Source: Sanderia malayensis
Taxonomy: Eukaryota; Cnidaria; Scyphozoa; Semaeostomeae; Pelagiidae
Direction: 5' to 3'
NCBI GenBank assembly: GCA_013076295.1
Contig: RQOL01000872.1
Location: 1-64,000, forward strand
DNA: 64,000 nucleotides
Translations under genes and position numbers: made by a program
Shown here: one piece after another, positions 1 through 11,942 of the stretch
How positions within the stretch are numbered: position 1 is the stretch's first letter
Layout of the letters: each line of letters opens with the position of its first letter
Notes under the pieces: generated by a model
What the model saw: the letters and a program-made list of their open reading frames with translations, nothing else
Databases searched by the model: none
Told to the model about the DNA's origin: nothing

Positions 1-674
1 TTAAAACCTGAAAAAAGCACATCAATTGAGTTAATGAAATAACCATAGCTAAGATGGGAAAAAATGCAAGTTGCACTTTTCAGTAAAACTGTAGATGTTA
101 GTTAGGAATAGACTCGTAATTAAATAGATCATAATGTGCTAATTGTTAAAGTGTGACGTTATATGCCTTCATTGCAGTCCATACTTCTAGGTGGCTAAAG
201 TCGGAGTCTTTAAAAAACGCTATCAATTGTAAATTGACAGCAAGCACAAAATAGGCCTTATGGTTTAAAAAGCTCACTTTAAGCAAGCTTTTATAACATA
301 TCCATAAAAAATATTATTCAAGGAAATACAAAGCAGTAGATTGCAACACGTGGAACTCTTGTAGTTTTGTCGTGTCGAAAAAGGCGCTGGGGTGGGTGGG
401 AATAATGGACAGCAGTAAAGCAAACCCTTCTTCAAAGCCGGGAAAGCTTTTCACAACGGCATGGAAAATTTTAGTCCGGCAGGTACACAGACATCTGTTA
501 AATGGCCCGCATATCTTAAATTTTAGACTTTTGGAAGCTTCAATCCTTGCTTATCGACAAGTTAACACGAAATTTAGGATTGCATAAGAGATGCAGTTTG
601 TATCGATGTCTCAGGACGGTCCTAAGAGATTTTAGACAACAACTTCAAAAGAAGGTATCAGCAAATTAACTTAC
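1..674. other. Probable first intron of the MK2/3-like gene; no feature seen
   Basis: This A+T-rich stretch follows the donor site of the kinase exon. I see no further kinase motif and no convincing exon on either strand, and the short open frames here have no recognisable content. Confidence 0.4.
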
Positions 675-866
675 TTTTAGGGCGAATTTCTGATTATCAC
701 TCTTCCTAATACACTGCAGAACTTTACCATTTATACCAACACCAAGAGACTTCTGTGTCACATCGTAATCATTTGTAACTTGATGTCTTTTTGGAGCGAG
801 TGGACGGTTCTGTGGCCAGAAGTACTCCATTTTGCCGTTTCTCCCTCTCAGGGCCTGATTCCCCAT
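675..866 (-). CDS. MAPKAPK2: MAPK-activated protein kinase 2/3-like, first coding exon (partial gene)
   Basis: This exon encodes the start of a Ser/Thr kinase domain that reads DYDVTQKSLGVGINGKVLQ and ends KFALK. The glycine-rich loop GVGINGKV and the VAIK-type lysine in FALK match MK2/MK3, where GLGINGKVLQ is characteristic, and not MK5. The exon ends at 675 on a good donor (GTAAGT). The start is either the ATG at 866 or the one at 830; both are in frame, and the short Pro/Arg-containing leader is unlike the long proline-rich N terminus of vertebrate MK2. The rest of the kinase should lie to the left of the window, because no further kinase exon is visible in 1-674. In the family, this enzyme acts downstream of p38 MAPK in stress signalling. 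The symbol is by family similarity; MK2 and MK3 cannot be separated here. Confidence 0.72.
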
Positions 867-2174
867 TTCACGCCTCGGCGGTCTTCGTCTGATGATGATA
901 GCTGCCCAGGTATATTGAAATGCACCGTAGCAAGGTGCCCAAATAAAAGACCGAAGAAAAAGAAATTTCAAGTCCTGATGCAATCTTTCCTTCTAGCAAC
1001 TTGCAATTCGGCCAAGAAAATAGGTATGGTCTGGTAAATATGTATACGTGATTGAAATAATATATTTAGTTACCATTCTTGTATTCACATGAAAATATGT
1101 TTTTTTAATTTAATCAGCTCTCTCTGGGACGGCTTTCTCTTATTTCGGCTTTTCAGAGAAAAATAATTCACTCACCAGTCCAATTCTACATTCAGTGAAT
1201 GCTGTTCAGTTTTCACAAAAGTCTTTTCACACTAAAACGTGCAGTTCAGATCTGTTGTGAGTTTCCAGGCTTTAAAACTCACCCAACACCATATAGCGTT
1301 TGCTTTTTCTCCTCTGAGTTTTGTATCAAAATATGCTATCGTTTCACCAAACGCAACTCAAACGTTACTGTGTTTGAATGGCTTTTGACAATTTGCAACC
1401 TTTCACAATTATAAAATTACTGCGATCTATTATCATCTGTGTTTTAATGGTCATGGGTTATGGTGTCAGTAAAAACACGTTTTTCCACGTTCGTAAACGA
1501 GGCAGACATTGAAAAACACAACACAAGATATTTTCAAATTGTCAACAAAACAAAAATAAGGCATGTTTAATAGCCTATTTTTATTAAACATGTTTAAAAA
1601 TAGGATATTGTTCTGCAAACAATATTGTGGAAAGTTGTTTACCCTCTATCTTGTCCCCATTTCCATACCCTCTACTAAGCAACTTTCACCCCAGTTGAGA
1701 TTCTGACAGCTGCATTGTCATGGTGCTTGGACGACAAACAGAGATACGGGGGAGAGGGGGAGAGAGACAAAAAGCATGCATTGTTACATTTGTATGCCAT
1801 TGAATTCAGAGGAAAAAATCACATTATTATATTGACTGGTATATCGACCAAGAATTTCAAATATGGCAAATTGCAAGGGAAGAGGAAAGCGCCTGCTTTC
1901 CTTATTCAAAGAAATGGAGAATAATAAGCAGGTGAAGTTTGAGCGTCTCACAATGTGTTTGTGTTTGACATTTTGTGCGCACGTGGGCTTTTGTATTTTG
2001 ATTGTTGAAGAAAGAGGAAGGGTGTTATGGCCTAGGCACTGCCCTGTCAGGCGAAATGAGTGAGCTTCAGATGAGCATCCATCACCTTTCGTCTATGCAA
2101 GACGTTAATCTAAATTATCTGTACGATTAGCAAAAAAATACATTGTTTTTCAAATTATTCGGCCTTATTTTCAG
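867..2174. other. Divergent intergenic region
   Basis: This region lies between the minus-strand kinase exon and the plus-strand Cys-rich gene, so it should hold both promoters. Apart from a weak imperfect inverted repeat near 1571-1603 nothing stands out. A first exon of the downstream gene could lie here but could not be placed. Confidence 0.35.
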
Positions 2175-2586
2175 ATTGGGGGAACGTCAATGTCGTCGGA
2201 GATAGTATTTGATGTAAAAGAAAAACATCAGTTTGATGACGACACAGAAACACTATGGGAAGACTCGAATGTCTCAACAAATACATTGCAGAGACATTCG
2301 AGTTTGGAGTCACAATCAAGTATAGACTCGGATTCTGTGAGTACCAAATAAAACAAACATTCGGTAACTATTTTCTAGTAGCATAGCATGATATACCAAA
2401 CCATGTTTTATTTTGCATTTTCAGGGCTGCATTTGCAACAGAAATCGAGAAATCATCAAGTGTGATAATTGTGGAGCAGAATTTGAAGGGAGAATTCGAA
2501 AGAAATGCCCTGCTCACAAGAATGTAATCCATTTAATGGATTCCATCTTTTGTCACTATTGTCGTGCTGTGTATGTTGCAAAGTGA
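2175..2586 (+). CDS. Small Cys-rich, probably zinc-binding protein (two exons, 5' end uncertain)
   Basis: Two exons in matching phase are visible: 2175-2336, after a TTTTCAG acceptor and before GTGAGT, and 2425-2586, ending in TGA. The first encodes an acidic, Ser-rich stretch with an in-frame ATG at 2190. The second encodes a compact Cys/His module: CIC, then CDNC, then CPAH, then CHYC, followed by a very short tail. The spacing of the Cys pairs suggests one or two zinc ribbons. A similar CxxC/CPxH/YLMD/CxxC pattern occurs in a small insect protein group of unknown function (CG13380-like); that comparison is from memory. The protein would be about 102 residues from the ATG at 2190, or longer if an upstream coding exon exists. 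The function is unknown. Confidence 0.55.
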
Positions 2587-2687
2587 GCCTATCCCCACTT
2601 CTCAATAAGCCCCTTTCATTATTTTTTACTGTTATCATTAATGCTTAGTTGAAGTATCCATTCATTCATAATTTTTTATAAATTTAT

Positions 2688-3579
2688 TGTCGGAGAGAAA
2701 ATATATTTTATTCATAAGAGTTTACACATATATTATTTAATATTGAATTATGTTATGTTATATGTTCTGTTCTGTTAATATATTGTGCTGATTAACAAGT
2801 ATCGAAAGTTCCAGCACGGCGGCGGGTGCGAGTCGACATGATGCTAAAGGGGAGTGCGGGAAGAAACCCACGTAATAGCCTCGTTACAAAGAAATTTGGT
2901 GCACAGACAAGCACGAACTGTCGAATTCGGACCAAAAAACTGTAGCAAATTGGGACGAATCTTGCTGTTATTGTTTACTTTTATAATTAATTATTATAAT
3001 CATTTGTATTACGTAGTTGGGTAATTCCCAAGTAAAGTATATAAATAGGGGTGCTTGCTCCCCTACATCAGGCTTTTGTTTTTATTGAAATATATATATC
3101 GCATCATTCAGTTGCTGAGAACTGAAAATAGTTACTTCACAAAAAGTGTTTGTTTTGTGAGAGTTTACTGCGGATAACTGTCAACGAAAGATATTAACGC
3201 GGCCAAGAGAAAAGAGAGAAAGATAAAGTCACGGATACATCAGAGGTATCGTGAAATTTATGTTTGCTCGTGCGTAAGGCGTTAAGTGGCGTTGAAATTG
3301 AAGACCAATTGAGGGTCTAACTGTTCGAATCACGTATATTAGTGTATTTTAAGCCTTTGATAGATTTTATTACCGTTCGTAGCATTTTTACTTGTTAATA
3401 CATTGTTGAGACAATCAGTAAGCCTTTTGTTTGCTGTAATTGTATTGGATTTGCCTCGTCCATTCTCGTAGTAGGTTAAGGTAATCAGGGAATTTATCCT
3501 ACGTTGTTTTATTTTAATTCACGTATATACAGTCTCCTTGAGTTATCGGACAGAGTGTTTTACCTTAAGATTCCCGACA
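2688..3579. mobile_element. Solo LTR-like segment
   Basis: The segment begins TGTCGG and ends CCGACA, the short inverted TG...CA termini typical of long terminal repeats. A strong TATA box (TATATAAATA, 3038-3047) lies inside and is followed by a possible start region. The ~890-bp length fits an LTR. No gag/pol coding, primer-binding site or second LTR is seen, so a solo LTR is the simplest reading. The flanking bases do not give a clean target-site duplication, which lowers confidence. Confidence 0.45.
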
Positions 3580-3769
3580 ATATCACACCAGTATTCAAAC
3601 TCATTGACAACTAGAATTATATTTATAAACAGAGTGATAGAATAGATGCAAGAAAGTAGACTAGTTTTCTGTTACTCAGAGATTCATGCTTTCGCAATCA
3701 TCAGATAGACCATGATGAAATACATCCCAATTTAAAACGATATTTATGTACATAAGGTGTGAGAATTTA

Positions 3770-3815
3770 AAACAAGGAAGGTTATTTTTACATGTAAAAA
3801 TAACCTTCTTTGTTT
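3770..3815. repeat. 46-bp near-perfect palindrome
   Basis: Two 23-bp arms meet without a spacer at 3792/3793 around TACATGTA and differ at one position. The flanks are A/T-rich. It could extrude as a hairpin or be the tip of a small fold-back element. Confidence 0.7.
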
Positions 3816-3940
3816 ATATATTGTCATCATTTAAAATGTTTATATTGTCATCATTACAAGATTTTCGTTAAAATACTTCGTAAACCTTTATAAACTTTCT
3901 AAATTTATTTTCGTTGTGAATAAACAGTTTGAATTGTCTA

Positions 3941-4150
3941 AAACTATAGATTTGATTGCGCTGATTCTGAATCTGTTTATGTTTTTCACATGACAAGTCA
4001 TTTTTAGCTACGAGGCAAAAAGAACCGCCACTTTTTTGTTGTGAACTTTTAAGACTGGGTCGAGTCCACTATGACGTCATAGCGGGAACCTCTTTTTTCC
4101 TTGGTACCGCAGAAACAAGTTTGACGCTGATTTTCTCCCAAGTAATGAAC
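3941..4150 (-). repeat. Dispersed repeat copy A with a CRE-like palindrome
   Basis: Read on the minus strand, this block matches 34445-34670. The shared blocks include the segment around the TATGACGTCATAG palindrome, the GTCGAGTCC/ATCGACCCAGTC segment, the AAAAGTGGC stretch and the GATTCAGAATCAGCGC stretch. A perfect TGACGTCA (CRE/ATF consensus) lies at 4072-4079; the other copy has TGATGTCA. A third, partial copy lies at about 41365-41440. The copies are too diverged to define ends. Confidence 0.6.
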
Positions 4151-4945
4151 ATTTTTATTCGATTTTTTGCGTCAACAGTCAAAAATCGGTCTACCATACT
4201 GGGATTTCAAAACAATTTTGATCAGCCAATTGCTGTAAAATCAAAATGCAAAAATTCCTTAAGCTGGCTGTCCAATCTGTGGGCAGGGCTGACCCGGGCA
4301 AATGCCTCGGTCTGTTAATAAAAGTATTCGAGAAGTTGGAGGGAAATAATGAGTTTGCTTGCGTAGAATTTACTGGGATTTTCTTGGATTGGAAGAAAGC
4401 AAAATACAACGTCGGATTTGAAAAATGTTTTCGGATCTGAAATCAGGAAACAAATGCAAAGAATGAAAAACAAGCGGCAGGGACACTTTCAAGACAAGAT
4501 ACACTGTGAGATGTCAACCAGAACCAGAACATAATGATTGACTTTTGTAGTTAGACCCTAGTTACCAGACACCAAGTATACTTTAACTTTGCCTTTTATA
4601 TACATTTCACTCATTCGCTTTTCTTCGTTCGTTCTACTTGGTTCGCGTTAAATTTACCCATCGTTTCGTAATTACGTTCTATAATGCCTTGTGTACAAGT
4701 CGTCAGTTTTGTACATATTTGTCCGACATGTTTGTCTTTCTTCTATTCTACACGTTTTATGTTAATTTATGTTTGGCGCATATTTTTGTTTTGATGAACG
4801 TACAGCATCTTTCTTGACGTAAACATTTCTGCTTTGTTTCGTACAGGTATCGGCTCCGCCCTCTTGCGAACCAAGTACTGCCTTCTTCCTAAGCATTTTC
4901 TCAAATAAATGCGTGTGCCGAATTACACAGGGCTGTATAGGGACA
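4151..4945. other. Region without a supported gene
   Basis: Short open frames exist on both strands between repeat copy A and the 19-bp array, but none has recognisable motifs, splice-site support or a homologue I can name. Confidence 0.35.
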
Positions 4946-5151
4946 GACCTCAATTACGCTTTAAGACCTCAATTACGTTTTGAGACCCAAATAACGCTTT
5001 AAGACCTCAATTAAATTTTGAGACCCAAATAACGCTTTGAGACCCAAATAACGCTTTGAGACCTCAATTACGTTTTGAGACCCAAATAACGCTTTGACCT
5101 CAATTACGCTTTGAGACCCAAATAACGCTTTGAGACCTCAATTACGCTCTG
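4946..5151. repeat. 19-bp tandem array, about 11 copies of two alternating types
   Basis: Units of 19 bp alternate between a GACCTCAATTACGCTTTGA type and a GACCCAAATAACGCTTTGA type, so part of the array has a 38-bp higher-order period. One junction is shortened by two bases. No coding potential is evident. Confidence 0.9.
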
Positions 5152-6058
5152 CCCAAAAGAGTAATTTTGCAGAATCAGCACTCACTTTATCGAATTAACA
5201 TCCAGTGCGCTTACTTTAGCAGTTATATTGAGGCTAGAAGTCGCCGCAGGGGCGCAAATGAGGTGGGGGGGGGGGTGACACCCCCAACAAAGTTTTTAAA
5301 ACCCGGTCCCATTTTTAGTGTAGTTGCTATTTTTAGTGATAAAGTCGGTCCCGATCCAGCTTTAACTGCTTCTTGTTTTCAATAGTTTTAAACCGAATCG
5401 TACCCTGGGTTGTAGAATTTGGAAAACTTTATTGTTCATCTAAAAGATCGGGCTCTCGTGGAAATTACTGGGTACTTTAATCACCCACCCCCTGAAAAAA
5501 GGATATTTCTCTAAGGGGTGTAGGCTACATTTTTTACATATAGTAATTCACCCATCGCCACATGCCATTCCAAATCAATTTACCGATCGACAATTAGAAT
5601 CTATAAATGAGCAAGAAAACAATTATTACATTGAAAACGACCAAAAAGACAGCTATTTGTCGAACAAATCCAGTATTTAAAAAAAATGATGACTAATCTA
5701 TGTAAATGATAATATTGACGCTTCCCTAATCAACTGTTGACATCATCAAGAATCACAAATGAAATTATTAGCATGGATTATTCAAGCAACCTTTCTTAAA
5801 ATGCTGGATTTGCTGGTTATTAGTGATAACTGTCCCCGGGCCAAGCCTCACACAGCCCCCGCCCCGCGTATGCCCATATATAGATACAGTTGACATCCGC
5901 TTACTCGGATACCCACTAACTCGAACATTCGCTTGCTCGAACAAATTTTTGTTTCCCTTGAACCAAAAAGTGTCCGCAAGCTCGAACTCTAAGACTTCTT
6001 TCACAAAATAATTCACAAATTTTATTTACTTTTCATTAAATTAATATGTTATTAGTTG
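5152..6058. other. Repeat-derived region with a transposon-end-like segment
   Basis: The region holds a G-run flanked by GACACCCCC near 5260-5290. From about 5886 there is a TA-CAGTTGACATCCGC segment followed by several TCGAAC-type repeats, resembling the end of a pogo/Tigger-like element. A matching far end was not found. Confidence 0.4.
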
Positions 6059-6397
6059 TTAGTAACTAATTGTTCTGTGTTCACCGTCACCAAGGTTGGC
6101 TGCTGGACCCTTTATTGTTACATGGCACGAACCGTTTCCCCCCCTCAGAAAGTAAAATACTGTTTTTACAAATTTTCCATTAATTCCTTTTGATAAGTGT
6201 CCAACAATTCTGCCTTGTTTCAAAACACAGACAGCATACTTGTCGGCTTCATTATCCGGCCGCATGACACTAACAAGCACGTCTCCTTTTTGTGTATGTA
6301 TCCATGTATCCTTATACACATAAATACCCTTCACGTATGAACCTTTCACACATTTGACTCGTATTTTTGCCCAATTAACGCGTTTTTGTACGTATTT
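6059..6397 (-). pseudogene. HIRAN-domain-like fragment of probable transposon origin
   Basis: The minus-strand frame reads KGIYVYKDTW, then RPDNEADKYAVCVLKQGRIV, then GHLSKGINGKF and FYFLRGGNGSCHVTIKG. This matches the HIRAN-like pattern (hydrophobic-Y/W-x-D start, NxxDxxAVxV, G..VGHxP/S.., F..FLR.GG.) seen in repetitive proteins of marine invertebrate genomes. It stays open back to a stop near 6400 without a clear ATG and ends at a stop after about 110 codons, so it is a fragment. It lies next to a transposon-end-like sequence (5886-5990). No catalytic domain remains. In other settings HIRAN domains bind DNA ends; no function is claimed here. Confidence 0.5.
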
Positions 6398-6399
6398 TG

Positions 6400-8150
6400 C
6401 TTAGAATTTAAATAGAGTTGCTATTCGAAATAAAAACACATGAAGAGTGGAAAAAAAGAAAAACTACAGCATTTTTCAATACTCCGAGTTTCATGCCGTC
6501 TACTCGCGAGAATTTTCAGTTGATTATGCTAAGTATTCGTTACAAATTACATGTACTGATCGATCGAATGATGGCGTAACAGAGAGAACTCATTTACATG
6601 TTAGCACTTCGAAATTAGCTCGGTTCTTTTATTTCTTTTATTCAGTTGTTTTCGCCTTCGTACAGGGCAATTTCTAGTTTCCCATTAAAACAAATACTAC
6701 ATTTGTAAGTGGCTTGATGAAAAGACGCACATCTTTTAACAATCTTCCAATTAACTTGTGGAATGTGATTTTACTGCTTGATTTTCCAAAAAAGCAGTAA
6801 TAATCAAAAATTTATATAGCGCCACAATACAAATAATATTCGGTTGAGCAGCACTTTACAGTCTAAGTCCTATTTACAATTTAAAAATCTTAATTAACAA
6901 TAAGTATGAAGACAATAAGATAAAAAGCATGTTGAAATTTACAATTTTTTCGATGACGTACTGGAAGAAAGATGTTTATGTCCAAATTTATACTCAGCCC
7001 TTGTGAGATATTAATTTAATTATATATACTTAAATATATAGGTATAAATGAGCATATACTAATAGAGAAGTACATAGGTATATATTTAAAAATATAGAGA
7101 AGTAAATAGATAAAAAAAATATAGGTAAAATACGGGGTCGAGGCCGCGGATGTAAGGGCGAGGCCGGTAATTACTGACAGCCATAATGATGGTAGGAGAT
7201 GAAAAAAATAAGAAAACAACATGTTATTTGTTAGTCCAAGAAGGCTATAAAAGATATTGGTGAGGCACTGAAAAGCTGCTTGTATTAACGTTAGGAATTC
7301 TAAGACGGAGGATAAGAACGAAGAATTACAAAGAGAATCGAAAATCCATCTGTTGAATAGATTTGATTTCTGGTGCATGCCGTGAACATGATTAAGATAA
7401 CGTCACTTCCAAGCAGACTCGAATAAAACCTATTGCAGATGGTCAGGAACTAAAGTGTTTTAAAGCGGTGCGCACGCTTCAGTTTATTCAAAGCGGTGCG
7501 CACGCTTCGGTTTATTCACTTTAATCGAGCTTGGCGAGCAAGAGAAATCGATGATAACATAATGAACACTTGGCAACCAAATATTACAGGGTTTTTGCCT
7601 GCTGAAATTATACAACGATTTCCTATTTGCATTCAGCAGATGGCGCAAGAAGTAGAAAGCCACAACAAATAATCATCCACAGGTACTGGAGAGAGATATT
7701 TATTTTGGTCTAAGCTTAAGTTCACAAAAACACGTTTTCACTAAAATCACCGAAAAAGTGAGATTTGTTTTTATTGATGCCGGTACTTGATAATTGAACA
7801 AAATTGGATTCATGAAGCTCGAAAAAAGTTGTGATGAATCGAGAAAAGTTAACTTCTAACAAGCTTCGTCATGTCTTGGTTACCTTCACCCCAAACTGCT
7901 GCCAAGCATTTGATAGCCGATGCCTGGAAGACGTTGAGAAATAGTTTGGACTAGTTCGAAATAAGCTTTTATTGCAGAGAATCAAATATTTGTTGTCTCA
8001 CTTAGCGTAACTATATTGCAACTGATACCCAGGTGCATTGTCACGTCAGATGCTATTGCGCATAAACACACATCAGCCGCACTGTTACGCCAACGAAGAG
8101 CAGAACAAAACGTCGCCAAAACACAGCAATAACTGACAAGAGCACACGCT
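6400..8150. other. Intergenic region upstream of the GPCR
   Basis: No gene is supported. The region contains an AT-only low-complexity stretch (about 7018-7125) and a short TTTATATAGCGCC motif near 6811 of the kind often found in dispersed invertebrate repeats. A precise 28-bp duplication at 7462-7517 is listed separately. Confidence 0.4.
7462..7517. repeat. 28-bp direct tandem duplication
   Basis: Two adjacent 28-bp units beginning AAAGCGGTGCGCACGCTTC differ at a single base. Confidence 0.85.
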
Positions 8151-9377
8151 ATGGCAGATGAAAGCACAGGCAGCCTTGAGTTCACCGCCTTCTGTTGGGC
8201 ACTGATAATCATCAACAGTTTATCGGTGTTGCTGAATGCAATGTTTACAAAAATGCTCATCGCATCCCGAAACAGTTCGCTGAGAATGTCGAGCAGCAAC
8301 AGAATACTACTATCTCTGTCGATATCAGACGTTTTGGTGAGTTGCTTTGGAGTGGCTCTTGGCCTTATGTTGATAACAGGGCAGCCATTGGTAGTATACA
8401 AAATAGCCGGCTCTGTACCCCTGTTTGGAAGTATGTCCATTTCCATTACATCACTTGCTGTTTTGACAATTGACAGACTGATGGCCATTAAACTGAACCT
8501 GGCATACAGGAACGAAGCGTATCTTACAAAAGTGACAAAGGCCATTTACGTAAGCTGGGTATTTTCATTAGCAATCACAGTGGCACAAGTTCTCATTTAT
8601 GTGTACACGAATAGTAACATGGAGTTGAAGGTGCGGGGAGCGGTCTTGTCAGCTTTCTTTATATCTACTGTCGTAATTCTCTCGGCAGCAAATTTTGTAC
8701 TCGTTCTCAACATCAAACGACACAACGTGGTTTTACGAAAAACCGAACTAGAAACAATGAAAACCAGCATTGGCAAAATTCAGCCAAAAAATGTTGTGCT
8801 GCCAGAGTTGACAGTAGTAAGACCGTTGGCAAAGTCATGTGACTTGAACGATCCACCATTAGAAATGTCCAAACAACAGGATACAACCAATCAGAATTTG
8901 CGTCTACAGAACAGGCCTAAGAAAGGAATGCTCTCGAACAGCGAAATTCCAGTGCATGATAAAGACAACCAAGATCTGCAGGATAAAGAAATGAGTGAAT
9001 TTCGCGTGGAAATATCAACAACACCACAATCATTTTCGAATACCAAAAACAACAGCACAGTTGTTACACTACAAGAAAATACAGCTTCAGAGCGACAAAA
9101 GGTGAGGTTGGCAGCATGAGAAAGAACAGAAATAAAAGCAACAACCATGTGTATTTGCATAGTGGCACTGTTTATACTGTGCTGGACACCATTGATCGTG
9201 TACCGATTGCACTATGTACACAATGCAAAGGGCTTTCGCTTGCCATGGTTCAGGCGCTTAGCACTCTGTCTGGCTTCATCGAACAGCCTACTCAATCCAT
9301 GCATATATCTACTTGTTAGAAAAGATTTTCGCAACTATTTACCGCGCTTTTGCGAAAATATATTTCAATGCAAGTGA
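8151..9377 (+). CDS. Rhodopsin-like (class A) G-protein-coupled receptor, one exon, with an in-frame TGA
   Basis: A single uninterrupted reading frame encodes seven hydrophobic segments. TM1-TM5 lie at about residues 13-190, a long Ser/Lys/Gln-rich third intracellular loop follows, then TM6 with FILCWTPLIVY and TM7 with LNPCIYLLVRKDF, the NPxxY box and start of helix 8. The TM3 motif is DRL instead of DRY. The usual Cys at the top of TM3 is not seen, so the common extracellular disulfide may be missing. The ligand is unknown; it looks like an orphan receptor of the lineage-specific intronless type. A TGA at 9117-9119 lies at the end of loop 3, and the same frame resumes straight into TM6. A 28-nt GTGAGG...ACAG segment spans the stop but is too short and out of phase for an intron. 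The gene may be a recent pseudogene, a polymorphic stop or a sequence error. Confidence 0.8.
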
Positions 9378-9775
9378 ACGGCAAGTTAGCTCACTGCTAG
9401 AATCGTTCAAATCAATCACCAAGTCAACCTAATTTCAGTAAATTATGGAAGAATCATGGAAGAGTGCCTTCATACCTGTTTCCAGTCCAGTGAGCCTCAT
9501 GCAATCGATTCAATGGCGAATGGAAACGTAGCTAAGACATGCAATAATAACGATTCTAGCTGCTTGCAACAGAACGGCCCAGAACATCAAGGGTTTTTTC
9601 CACCATGCATCATTATAAACTTTAAAACGATGACATGTAGCGAGTTTTAGGCATACTTCTATAATTTATTAATTACAGAGTAAAAATACCTGTGCATCCC
9701 TTCATACAATTAAAAGAAGCCATAACAGGAGTATAATTACAAAGAAATCCGTACAAAATATAAACAAACCTTCCG

Positions 9776-11910
9776 TCACATTTTTAGGTTCTGGTTTTTC
9801 AGTTTAGTGTACCATGACGGGGCATCTTGCTTGGTCTGCAAAGTTAAATAAAAAACAGTGATAAGAAAACTATATAATTATTCACTACAACGTTAATTTG
9901 TGACAAGAAGATGCCCTGTCTTAATTAATTAAACAAAATTAATTAAAAATCTTGATTGGAAATGGCGAACACATCAACATATCAAAGCTTTTAATTTACT
10001 TGAACTCAGTTAAATTTTAACTCAAATTGACTCCACGAAATAAGCTTGCAAAACCCGCAATACCTTTAAAAGTCAAGTCTTTTCATTTTTTATCAGTAGG
10101 TCTTAATCAAGAACAAAACAAAAAATGTTGAATAAAAGTTGAAACGTTTCCTAGATTATCTTTTTATCGCTTCACCTTATCTTGTCTCTGCCTGTTAAAT
10201 CAGACAGTACTACATCATCTTAATCTTGTCTCTGTATGTTAAATCAGACAGTATCAAAACTTATTTCAGAACATTAAAATTTCAAAGGAAAGGAAAAAAC
10301 TTTGGGTGTTGAAAAAGCTTCTGTAATCTAAATCAGCCAACAAATAATAGTGATAAACTGATTAAAGGCATTGAATACCATCTGCCGTATAGCACAGAGA
10401 TAATATGCATGAGTTGTGGATATCATTAGGTTCTATATTTGAATTATAAAAAGACGCAATACAGCCTCGTTTAGCATGGTCTCAAAAGGAAGATCACAAC
10501 AACAACAACAACATCAGTAACAACAAAAATCATCAGTGTAGCAAAAACAGAAATGCGTTTCTCTTCAACTTATCAATGTAAAAAGGAAAAGTACAAAAAT
10601 AATTTAACTTACAAATACAGTAGGTTTTGGCGTGCTGACCAACGTATCAGTATTGACTGGTTCTGAGAAATCACTAGCGTGAAGTGTGGCAATTTTTCTT
10701 TTCACAAGATGACTCGGTTTGGAATGCTGATATGATGGCAGACTGTTGGTGGAAGACTTCAATCCCATAACGACACTTTTCAATACATGAACTTCCTAAA
10801 AGCGACATTCGAAATAGCAAAAACAAATTATAAATACAGTGAACACCCGCATAAAAGAACCTGTGAACTCTGCATCCAGCTTATTGTTTAAATACAATAG
10901 CCTATTGTCTCTTGTATTGTTTTCAGCAGAGATTTCAGCCTGGAAGGTTCTTAATTCACTGGTTCTTATATGCGGGTGTTTACTGTAGCCGGAATGTGCC
11001 AACGGAGATTCTTTGCTTGATTTGACTTACTTACGGCAAGAAAATTAAATATTCAAGGCGTGTCCAAAAAATTTACATCAGATATCACGTTGTTGACGAC
11101 TTTTGTTGATCTACACTATCTTTTGTCTATAAATGCAAAACTTCAAAATAATAAAAAATTGTTAGTACTAAAAATGTGCCAAAACAGATCCTAAAATAAG
11201 GAAATTTAAGAACTAGTCTTTGGGGTAGGTAATTTATAAAAAAAAGCGTGTATCGAAGTCAAATCAAGCTAAAAATGTCCGGTTACCTTTTCTGCAAGTT
11301 TTTGGGGGAAATTTCCCTATTTAATAAAATTAAAAACGTCTATTTTTCTCCATAAGCCATCGTTTTATACATTCTGTAAACAATATAAATCGGCTACCTC
11401 TTTTTGATTCAAAAGTCTTTCAAGATCCAGAGTCATTTGATCATTCAGTTTTTTCAGCGCGGACTTTTCACCTTTCAGGCGCCTGTACAAAATAATAAAC
11501 AAAACGCGATGAAAGTGGTTGAAACTCCGTTATTATATGGCTCTTGGTCAATGTGGGAACAGAGAAAGGGAGAAAAGCAACAGGGTGTTGGTTTAGTCAA
11601 AGAAAATTCCAGGAAAAAGCTACAATTTCAGACCAAAAACTACAATTGCATTGTAAACATTGCATTGAGATGTTGCCTTCTGCAGGCTGAAGATTACAAA
11701 CTTCATCCAGGCCATTTCCCTTGTTGAAATATTAATATTGACCGGCAAAAACAAAAGATTTGGCGTAGTCTAAATGTAGAAAACTCCTGTCAGAGGCTGA
11801 GAATTGTACCAGGTGCTCATTAAAATTCCAGCGTCTTTCCGGATATTTTGGGAAGCAAACGCAACTAATTCTTCTGCATTGACGTAAGTAAATTACGACG
11901 AGAATAACAC

Positions 11911-11942
<32 letters not shown>

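Noticed and set aside
1571..1603. Inverted repeat around TTAAACATGTTTAA
   Set aside because: It is short, imperfect and A/T-rich, and expected by chance in this composition.
8151..8545. Long frame on the minus strand opposite the GPCR (7982-8545)
   Set aside because: It is a shadow of the receptor; the plus frame has seven membrane segments and the CWTP and NPxxY motifs.
9101..9128. GTGAGG...ACAG as a mini-intron that would remove the GPCR TGA
   Set aside because: It is 28 nt, shorter than any usual spliceosomal intron, and its removal would shift the frame.
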